Below are positions 1 through 4,721 of a stretch of DNA of 6,368 bases, piece by piece; the first letter of the stretch is position 1; each line of letters begins with the position of its first letter. The translations under genes and the position numbers were made by a program. The DNA is from CAZQYC01 sp043746555 (GTDB lineage: Bacteria > Pseudomonadota > Gammaproteobacteria > Steroidobacterales > Steroidobacteraceae). The stretch is taken from assembly GCA_043746555.1 (NCBI GenBank), contig JAYTQU010000042.1, forward strand, positions 1 through 6,368. The letters are read 5' to 3'. The notes under the pieces were generated by a model, which was not told where the DNA came from, made no database searches, and worked only from the letters and a program-made list of their open reading frames with translations.

Positions 1-808
1 CGCTGCGTGGACGCAGCGTCGAACCGGTGAGCGTTAAACGTTTTAGCATCACGGGAAGCAAATCGATGTCCGGCGCTTTGCTGCCTTCTAGAAACGCAAT
101 TTGCACCAAGCGACCCTCGATGCCGAGCAGACGGATATTCTTCGCGATATAGGAACCGCCGACCATGTCGAGGATTACGTCGATGCCTCGTTGACCGACG
201 GCAGCGGCAATTTCGTTCTCGAAATCTTGAGCTTTATAGTCGATCGCTACGTCCGCCCCGTGTGCTTTACAGGCCGCGATCTTGGCGGCGCTGCCGGCCG
301 TTGTGAAAACGCGGGCACCAAACGCCTTCGCCAATTGAATTGCTGTTAGTCCAATGCCGCTCGAACCGCCGTGTACGAGAAAATTGTCGCCGGACTTGAG
401 TCGTGCGCGATCGAATACGTTGGTCCAAACGGTAAAGAAGTTTTCCGGCAATGCCGCGGCTTGCAACAACGAGAAACCTTTTGGAATAGGCAAGCAGTGC
501 TCAGCGCGGACGGCGCAAAACTCTGCGTACCCGCCGCCATGCGTGAGCGCACAGACTGCATCGCCAATTTTCCAATTGGTGACATCGCTTGCAACTTCAA
601 CAACGCGACCGGCGACTTCCAATCCAAGGATCGGCGACGCATCGGATGGGGGCGGATAGCGACCCATGCGCTGCACGACATCAGGTCTATTGACGCCGGC
701 GTATGCCACTTCGATTAACACTTCATTCGGACGAAGCAACGGACGCTCTCTCTCCGCCAATCGCAGAACCTCCGAACCGCCGCCTGCACCGTGTTCGACA
801 AAATACAT
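1..808 (-). CDS. NAD(P)H quinone oxidoreductase, PIG3/zinc-independent MDR family (partial, C-terminus off the left edge)
   Basis: Reading the reverse strand from 808 gives 269 codons with no stop before the window edge. The N-terminal GroES-like fold of the medium-chain dehydrogenase/reductase superfamily is seen as GVNRPDVVQR (38-47), YPPP (51-54) and ILGLEVAG (60-67). A Rossmann nucleotide-binding segment follows with HGGSSGIG (147-154), and LTGSTLRPRS (260-269) is typical of PIG3-type enzymes. The structural-zinc Cys cluster of classical alcohol dehydrogenases is absent. Family members use NADPH to reduce quinones in the cytosol. They run about 325-335 residues, so roughly 60 are missing. 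I chose the ATG at 808 over the in-frame ATG at 820: GAGG lies 6 nt upstream of it, the 820 codon has no Shine-Dalgarno, and family proteins start close to this point. It is divergent from the CheY gene. Family assignment is firm; the substrate is unknown. Confidence 0.93.
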   Translation of the reverse strand, partial: MYFVEHGAGGGSEVLRLAERERPLLRPNEVLIEVAYAGVNRPDVVQRMGRYPPPSDASPILGLEVAGRVVEVASDVTNWKIGDAVCALTHGGGYAEFCAVRAEHCLPIPKGFSLLQAAALPENFFTVWTNVFDRARLKSGDNFLVHGGSSGIGLTAIQLAKAFGARVFTTAGSAAKIAACKAHGADVAIDYKAQDFENEIAAAVGQRGIDVILDMVGGSYIAKNIRLLGIEGRLVQIAFLEGSKAPDIDLLPVMLKRLTLTGSTLRPRS

Positions 809-820
809 AGGAAACCTCAT

Positions 821-841
821 GGGTAATGACAGGGTAATGAC
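821..841. repeat. 10-bp direct repeat GGGTAATGAC, two copies one base apart
   Basis: GGGTAATGAC occurs at 821-830 and again, identical, at 832-841. The 11-bp period is about one helical turn, so a protein could contact both copies on the same face. The repeat lies directly upstream of the quinone oxidoreductase gene in the divergent intergenic region. This is seen directly. A regulatory role is inference, and local slippage would give the same pattern. Confidence 0.5.
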
Positions 842-866
842 GGGATTCATCGATTCCCCGCATACA

Positions 867-879
867 TTGCATTATGCAA
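867..879. promoter_or_regulatory. 13-bp palindrome TTGCAT-T-ATGCAA, possible operator
   Basis: TTGCAT (867-872) and ATGCAA (874-879) are perfect inverted copies around a single T. The site lies in the 212-bp region between the divergent quinone oxidoreductase and CheY-like genes, where a shared operator would be expected. No transcription factor is recognised from it. I found no convincing -35/-10 pair around it on either strand. Confidence 0.35.
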
Positions 880-891
880 GATAGAGACTCA

Positions 892-951
892 GCGCACGAC
901 AGCAAACTATCGTGCGCCCTCACCCTTAATAACGACGGCAACCGGTCGTTA
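892..951. repeat. Two adjacent inverted repeats upstream of the CheY-like gene
   Basis: GCGCACGA (892-899) pairs perfectly with TCGTGCGC (910-917) around a 10-nt loop. TAACGAC (930-936) pairs perfectly with GTCGTTA (945-951) around an 8-nt loop. A weaker pairing of GCTCAA (968-973) with TTGAGC (989-994) follows before the start codon at 1021. No T-run follows the stems, so intrinsic terminators are unlikely. They could be leader-RNA structure or protein sites; the sequence does not decide between these. Confidence 0.4.
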
Positions 952-1020
952 CACGGATCACCGACTTGCTCAACCGGCACTCAAACTGTTGAGCCTTCGC
1001 ATTGGACTGGAGCACGCTCG

Positions 1021-1383
1021 ATGTCAGGTGTCATTCTCGCGGTGGACGATTCCGAATCGATTCGGCAAATGGTGCGCCACACGCTGGAGCACGCCGGTTA
1101 TTCAGTCGTGCAAGCCGCAGACGGCGTCGCTGCACTCGACTACGCAAAATTGCGGGGTGCCGACCTGGTACTCACCGACATCAATATGCCGAATCTCGAC
1201 GGCATTGCCCTGTGCAAAGAGCTGCGCAATTTGCCGCACTACAAGGGCGTGCCGATTCTGATGCTCACCACGGAATCCGAACCGGACATGAAAGTGCTTG
1301 GCAAACAAGCCGGCGCCACGGGCTGGCTCGTCAAACCGTTCAATCCTTCGCAGTTGCTCGCCACCTTGGCGCGCGTTCTGTAA
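1021..1383 (+). CDS. Single-domain CheY-like response regulator
   Basis: This 120-residue protein is a lone receiver domain. The acidic pair is Asp9-Asp10, the phospho-acceptor is Asp53 in LVLTDINMPNLDG (49-61), the switch Thr lies in LMLTTES (80-86), and the conserved Lys is Lys105 in KPFNP. It has no output domain, so it should act by binding a partner when phosphorylated, as CheY does at the flagellar motor. The near-identical style of MLTTES and GATGW-VKPFNP-QLLAT to chemotaxis CheY proteins supports that class over a transcriptional regulator. The ATG at 1021 is chosen because TGGAG ends 8 nt upstream and the receiver fold starts at once; the frame is open further upstream but that stretch encodes nothing domain-like. 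The next gene begins 29 nt after the stop, suggesting one transcript. The cognate kinase is not in the window. Confidence 0.93.
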   Translation: MSGVILAVDDSESIRQMVRHTLEHAGYSVVQAADGVAALDYAKLRGADLVLTDINMPNLDGIALCKELRNLPHYKGVPILMLTTESEPDMKVLGKQAGATGWLVKPFNPSQLLATLARVL

Positions 1384-1412
1384 TCGCTCGGCTCAATTAT
1401 TCGCCAGCGCTT

Positions 1413-2006
1413 ATGAACGAAAGCAACGACAATCACGAAGCCGCCTCGGTCTGCACGCCAGAGCAGGAAACCGCGCTATTGCTGGAACTTTGCGAGGCGC
1501 AGATCGATTCCGCGCTGCGTGATTCCGATCGCTCGGTGGAAGTATTGACGAATGTGTTTCTGCAATTGATTGCCGCCGTCGACACCCTCGGTGAGATGGC
1601 GAAGAAGATTGCGCCGCCGGGTCAGGTCCCAGATGGATCCACAACACAATCCGCAATGCAATCGGGCACCGCAACCAGCGTGGAACCTGCGGCGGAAATC
1701 ACTGAGCGTTGCGGCAATTTAACCGAGCAGATCGACTCTGCAGTGGTGGCCTTTCAGTTTTACGACAAGCTCACGCAACGCCTCGATCATGTTCGTCATA
1801 GTCTAACAACGCTGGCGCTCTTCGTTTGCGATCGCGAACGCGCTCAAAACGGCGATCACTGGAATAAATTGCGCACGTCATTGCGACGACTTTATCGCAC
1901 AGCCGATGAACGCAAAGTATTCGAACGCGTTGCCGGTCAAGTACACGTCGGCGAAAGCACGGCGCAAGAATCTTACGCGGCGCAAGGTTCTGTCGAATTG
2001 TTTTGA
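1413..2006 (+). CDS. Helical protein with a CheZ-like D-x-x-x-Q motif, possible CheY phosphatase
   Basis: This 197-residue protein is probably cytosolic, with no signal peptide or membrane span. It appears largely helical: one segment around residues 17-68, a Pro/Ser/Thr-rich break at 69-93, a second around 94-139, and a third at 148-176 containing WNKLRTSLRRLY and ERKVF. A polar tail then ends in SVELF. Within the second helix, AFQFYDKLTQRLDHV (113-127) places Asp118 four residues before Gln122. E. coli CheZ uses the same spacing, Asp143 to Gln147 in DLTGQ, to dephosphorylate CheY. CheZ also has a long helical hairpin, a flexible linker and a C-terminal CheY-binding peptide ending in LGF. 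The position directly after a CheY gene fits. I see no whole-protein CheZ similarity, so a phosphatase role is inference and the protein may instead be an unassigned chemotaxis accessory protein. ATG 1413 lacks a clear Shine-Dalgarno; translation may depend on the upstream gene. Confidence 0.72.
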   Translation: MNESNDNHEAASVCTPEQETALLLELCEAQIDSALRDSDRSVEVLTNVFLQLIAAVDTLGEMAKKIAPPGQVPDGSTTQSAMQSGTATSVEPAAEITERCGNLTEQIDSAVVAFQFYDKLTQRLDHVRHSLTTLALFVCDRERAQNGDHWNKLRTSLRRLYRTADERKVFERVAGQVHVGESTAQESYAAQGSVELF

Positions 2007-2242
2007 TTTTTGCGCGCAACGCGTCGCGGTTAGTTCAGCCTATTTTTTGAGACACATGTCGCGACTAAGGCGAACCACCACGCAGTGCCCAATCAAATGA
2101 GAACCCACGCACGGCGTTTGATAGCCGGCGGCGTATTCTCGACTCCAACAGCAAAGAAACACCGCATTAAGACAGTAATCTAGTTGCTCGAACGTTTTGA
2201 TTCCGCCGCTCACGACCACACTGCACTTCACTCATTTAACTT
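2007..2242. other. Intergenic region without a recognisable gene
   Basis: About 240 bases separate the CheZ-like gene from the small membrane protein gene. I found no supported coding region, no strong intrinsic terminator and no convincing sigma-70 promoter. The only structure seen is a weak CGCG-CAA-CGCG stem near 2013-2023. The distance and the strong ribosome site downstream suggest that the small gene has its own promoter here, but I cannot place it. Confidence 0.5.
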
Positions 2243-2249
2243 AAAGGAG
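2243..2249 (+). promoter_or_regulatory. Strong Shine-Dalgarno site for the 58-residue protein
   Basis: AAAGGAG ends 6 nt before the ATG at 2256. It is the best match to the anti-Shine-Dalgarno sequence seen in the window. It fixes the start of the small open frame and is the main evidence that this frame is translated. Confidence 0.85.
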
Positions 2250-2255
2250 CTTTAT

Positions 2256-2432
2256 ATGACCGTCGATTCACGTAATCTCGTAGGTGCAGGACTCGCCCTC
2301 GCCATCATCGGCTTAGCCGCATGGGGTTCAAGCGTACTGCTTTCGCCGCAAGCGGAAGTTAAAGGCACAGTCGAAATTCGTCCGTTGATTTTTTCTGTGG
2401 ATGAAAAGCCAACGGCCGATAAACCGAACTGA
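2256..2432 (+). CDS. Small single-span membrane protein of unknown function (58 residues)
   Basis: I do not recognise this protein. A short polar N-terminus (1-7) is followed by one hydrophobic segment, LVGAGLALAIIGLAAWGSSV (8-27), and a soluble tail of about 30 residues with VKGTVEIRPLIFSVDE. The tail ends in a charged, Pro-containing stretch. The hydrophobic stretch is long enough to cross the membrane and has no obvious signal-peptidase site or lipobox, so an inner-membrane anchor with a periplasmic C-terminus is likely. The small-residue pattern (GAGLA, IIGLAAWG) could support helix packing against a partner. A strong Shine-Dalgarno supports expression. It stands alone: the gene before ends about 250 bases upstream and the gene after is convergent. 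An uncleaved secretion signal is the main alternative reading. Confidence 0.75.
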   Translation: MTVDSRNLVGAGLALAIIGLAAWGSSVLLSPQAEVKGTVEIRPLIFSVDEKPTADKPN

Positions 2433-2753
2433 TCTGCCGAACTAATAAACCACAGTAATAAACCAAATCTAGGCTTACCGGACTCATGTCAAACGCATAA
2501 ACTCGCTGTCGCACAATTGTCCGCGGCAGCGAGCTATTTGCATCGCATCTCGACTTCCCGCAATGCATTTCGCCCTGATTTAGCATTAAATTGAATTTTC
2601 GCGGGCGCTGTTAGAAAACTTGTTATTCAACCGATTGTCGCTTCGGCAATACTTCAACCCGCTCCTGACGAGCTTGTTCGCGCCGAACAGCGCGACCGAT
2701 AACACAACTCGCGATCCGACTTATGCAACGCTCTGAACCGAGCCCTTGCTATT
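2433..2753. other. Convergent intergenic region, no gene seen
   Basis: These 321 bases lie between the 3' ends of the small membrane protein gene (plus strand) and the MarR gene (minus strand). No supported coding frame is present. Its content is the strong hairpin at 2502-2533, a smaller 7-bp stem with a 3-nt loop at 2634-2650, and an AT-rich patch near 2578-2600. An unannotated small RNA cannot be excluded, but I found no good promoter for one. Confidence 0.55.
2502..2533. terminator. Strong stem-loop between convergent genes, probable bidirectional terminator
   Basis: CTCGCTGTCGC (2502-2512) pairs with GCGGCAGCGAG (2523-2533): 11 bp with one G-U pair and a 10-nt loop that holds the palindrome ACAATTGT. 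It follows the plus-strand small gene by about 70 bases and lies beyond the 3' end of the minus-strand MarR gene. The flanking tracts are only modestly T-rich (CTATTTG on the plus side, TTTATG on the minus side), so termination may be inefficient. The stem is seen directly; its role is inferred from its position. Confidence 0.6.
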
Positions 2754-3461
2754 TCAATTCTTAACCGCGCTCTTGCGCCTCGCTGCGGCCGAACGCTCGT
2801 TGGCGGAAGTTTCCCGCATGCCAGCGCGGGTGTTGGAATGCAATGCGCCGATGCAACGCCGCAAGATACGTCGAAACTGCACACGCTCGCGGCTCGATAG
2901 TCTCCCCAGCATTTGATCAAAGACGGCGCCCGCCTCGTGCATGCCTAGCTGTAACACCAGCACTCCCTTTGGCTTGAGATAGCACCGCAGAATTCGCGCA
3001 TTCTCGGGGTCGGGACGACGATCGATCAGCCCCTTCGCTTCCAACGGCATCAATAATCCGTTCATCGTCTGCGCGGTGACTGAATTGCGTCGCGCCAACT
3101 GCGCGCCGGATAATCCCGGTTCTACGTTCAGCGCCATCAGCACGGCCGAATGAGGAAAACTCGTCCACAATCCCTTGGCGCGAATGCGTGCTTCGATCTG
3201 CGTGCGCAGTAACTGCTGCAACTCCTTGATCAAATAACCTTCATGTTCGCGGTTCGGGTGGTCCGGATGCGTCTGATCGCGCTTTTGAGCGACGCCGGTC
3301 AATCGCGGCGATCGTCGGCCGTTAACCCGGGAGACAGTCTCGCTCGCTCCTTGGTCGCGCGCGCCGGATGGAACGCCGCCCGAAGCGCCATTTGGGACGA
3401 CGTTTTGAGCGCCGCCGCGTAGGCGCAAAGCGGTGTGGGATTCGTCACGGTGCCAAGTCAT
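2754..3461 (-). CDS. MarR-family transcriptional regulator, probable repressor of the divergent efflux operon
   Basis: From the ATG at 3461 the protein has 235 residues. A MarR winged helix-turn-helix occupies about residues 72-208. It holds a dimerisation helix (GYLIKELQQLLRTQIEARI), the LSGAQLARRNSVTAQTMNGLLMPLEAKGLI helix-turn-helix in the 117-146 range, and the wing DRRPDPENAR (147-156). The family binds palindromic DNA as dimers and usually releases it when a small ligand binds. The gene is divergent from an RND efflux operon, with a double palindrome between them, so it probably represses that operon and itself. Oddities are about 70 Gly/Arg/Ser-rich N-terminal residues ahead of the domain and a basic C-terminal tail; typical members have 140-160 residues in total. 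ATG 3461 has no clear Shine-Dalgarno. TTG 3470 would be longer and TTG 3302 (182 residues) shorter, so the start is uncertain while the domain call is firm. Confidence 0.88.
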   Translation of the reverse strand: MTWHRDESHTALRLRGGAQNVVPNGASGGVPSGARDQGASETVSRVNGRRSPRLTGVAQKRDQTHPDHPNREHEGYLIKELQQLLRTQIEARIRAKGLWTSFPHSAVLMALNVEPGLSGAQLARRNSVTAQTMNGLLMPLEAKGLIDRRPDPENARILRCYLKPKGVLVLQLGMHEAGAVFDQMLGRLSSRERVQFRRILRRCIGALHSNTRAGMRETSANERSAAARRKSAVKN

Positions 3462-3505
3462 GTTTTGCAAACCCGGTTGCGATAGCGGCAGCGCCGCGGT
3501 AGTTT

Positions 3506-3536
3506 TCAGGTACCTGATAAACTATCAGGTACCTGA
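3506..3536. promoter_or_regulatory. Double palindromic operator, two TCAGGTACCTGA sites forming one 31-bp inverted repeat
   Basis: TCAGGTACCTGA is a perfect 12-bp palindrome present at 3506-3517 and 3525-3536, with centres 19 bp apart. Including flanks, 3506-3519 and 3523-3536 are 14-bp inverted copies around AAC; the right-hand site extends to the 16-bp palindrome TATCAGGTACCTGATA (3523-3538). It lies between the MarR gene and the efflux operon, where the -35 region of the efflux promoter would be. Binding here would block polymerase. That the neighbouring MarR protein is the binder is inferred from this arrangement, which is common for MarR-controlled pumps. Confidence 0.85.
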
Positions 3537-3547
3537 TATCACTTCCT

Positions 3548-3556
3548 TGGTATAAT
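3548..3556 (+). promoter_or_regulatory. Extended -10 promoter of the efflux operon
   Basis: TGGTATAAT is a perfect extended -10 element (TGn followed by TATAAT at 3551-3556). The expected start of transcription is near 3561-3563, leaving a leader of about 27 bases before the ATG at 3590. The -35 position, about 3528-3533, falls inside the right-hand palindrome and is a poor match to TTGACA. An extended -10 would compensate for that, and repressor binding would directly occlude polymerase. Confidence 0.8.
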
Positions 3557-3589
3557 GCCCGCACCCCGCAGAGTTGTCCACGCTCACTT

Positions 3590-4705
3590 ATGGAATCGAA
3601 TCGTATGCCCCCGCGTTTATTGAAGCTCGCCACATTGTTCGCGCTCGCCGCTTCTATGCTCGGCCTGTCCGCTTGCGATCGCGCTACCGCGACCGGCGAA
3701 AAAAATGCGCAAGCCGTTCTCACGGTTGAGACGATTGCCGCGGCGACGCGTGATATGCCTCGTACGATCGACACCGCCGGCGCGCTTGCGCCATGGCAGG
3801 AAGTGTCGATTGGTCCGGAAGTGTCGGGGTATCGTATCCGCGAAATTGCGGTGGACGTCGGTAGCGCCGTTAAGAAAGGCCAAGTATTGGCGCGACTCGA
3901 TGACACGATGTTGCGCGCCGATGTCGACCAACACTCCGCCGCGTTGGACGAAGCTCAAGCCAACCTCACCGAAGCGCAAGCGACCGCCGATCGGACTAAC
4001 GCATTGCTCAACAGCGGTGTGGTTAGCGCACAAGAAGCTCTGCAGAAGACGACTGCCGCCGCCACCGCCGCAGCGCGAGTTGCTAGCGCGCAGTCGCAAT
4101 TGGCGACCGCCGAACAGAGACTCCAATACGCAACGATCACCGCGCCCGATTTCGGCGTCATTTCCGCGCGCAGCGCCGCAGTCGGACAAATTGCAGCGGC
4201 AGGAGCGGATTTTTTCAAACTCATTCGCCAAAATCGCGTTGAATGGCGCGCCGAAATTCCCGAGGCGAAAGTCGCCGGCATACGCGCGGGTATGACCGCG
4301 AAAGTAAAACGCGCCGACGGCAGTTTTGCGACCGGTCGCGTGCGCGCTGTTGCGCCGTCGCTCGACACCGCTACGCGACGCGGCATGGCCTACATCGATC
4401 TCAAATTCGAAGACGGCATTCGACCGGGAATGTTCGCCACGGGCACCATTGAGATTGGCCATGCGCTCACGCAAGTGTTACCGCTTGCCGCCGTCACCGT
4501 TCGCGATGGCTTTTCGTATGTTTTCGTTCTCGGCAAGGACAACAAGGTCGTGCAGAAGCGAATTGAAGTAGGACGCTTTTTCGCCGATGGCGTCGAAGTC
4601 CTGACAGGCCTGGGGACCAATGATTCCGTGGTCGCTGAAGGTGCGGGATTCCTGCGCGATGGCGATCGCGTGCGAGTCGCACCGAGTGAACTGGCCAAGA
4701 ATTAG
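3590..4705 (+). CDS. RND efflux periplasmic adaptor (membrane fusion) lipoprotein
   Basis: This 371-residue protein is of the MexA/AcrA (HlyD-like) class that bridges an RND pump to an outer-membrane channel. It starts with a lipoprotein signal peptide: MPPRLLK, a hydrophobic core, then the lipobox LSAC with Cys29. Asp30 follows the Cys; in enterobacteria Asp at +2 retains lipoproteins in the inner membrane, as expected for an adaptor. The two lipoyl half-motifs lie around 72-108 (VSGYRIREIAVDVGSAVKKGQVLARLDD) and 181-212 (ATITAPDFGVISARSAAVGQ). They flank an Ala/Gln-rich coiled-coil hairpin (about 110-180). Beta-barrel and membrane-proximal domains follow, including GIRPGMFATGTIEIG (276-290). 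An in-frame ATG at 3605 would give a more conventional signal peptide, and neither start has a good Shine-Dalgarno. The pump gene begins 16 nt after the stop. Substrates cannot be read from the sequence. Confidence 0.95.
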   Translation: MESNRMPPRLLKLATLFALAASMLGLSACDRATATGEKNAQAVLTVETIAAATRDMPRTIDTAGALAPWQEVSIGPEVSGYRIREIAVDVGSAVKKGQVLARLDDTMLRADVDQHSAALDEAQANLTEAQATADRTNALLNSGVVSAQEALQKTTAAATAAARVASAQSQLATAEQRLQYATITAPDFGVISARSAAVGQIAAAGADFFKLIRQNRVEWRAEIPEAKVAGIRAGMTAKVKRADGSFATGRVRAVAPSLDTATRRGMAYIDLKFEDGIRPGMFATGTIEIGHALTQVLPLAAVTVRDGFSYVFVLGKDNKVVQKRIEVGRFFADGVEVLTGLGTNDSVVAEGAGFLRDGDRVRVAPSELAKN

Positions 4706-4721
4706 ATAGGCAACCACCGTC

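Noticed and set aside
346..681. Open frames on both strands within the quinone oxidoreductase region
   Set aside because: They are out-of-frame readings of a gene with clear family motifs along its full visible length.
874..1020. An upstream in-frame extension of the CheY-like protein starting at 874
   Set aside because: It adds 49 residues with no domain character, crosses the intergenic inverted repeats, and the ATG at 1021 has its own Shine-Dalgarno and starts the receiver fold correctly.
1002..1412. An extension of the CheZ-like frame back into the CheY gene
   Set aside because: That part is an Arg/His-rich out-of-frame reading of the CheY coding sequence; the real start is ATG 1413, after the CheY stop.
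2013..2023. CGCG-CAA-CGCG as a terminator after the CheZ-like gene
   Set aside because: It is only a 4-bp stem with no downstream T-run, and is common by chance in this base composition.
2634..2650. A 7-bp stem with a 3-nt loop as a second terminator
   Set aside because: The stem is short and contains a G-U pair, and no T-run follows on either strand; I kept it only as a note on the intergenic region.
3506..3538. The repeated GGTACC (KpnI) palindromes as a cloning or assembly artefact
   Set aside because: The symmetry extends well past the six-base core, to 12-16 bp, and lies exactly between a MarR gene and its probable target promoter, which fits an operator much better.
3617..4474. A 285-residue open frame on the minus strand
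   Set aside because: It lies wholly antisense to the adaptor gene, has Cys/Arg/Gly-rich composition without domain motifs, and is explained by codon bias of the real gene.
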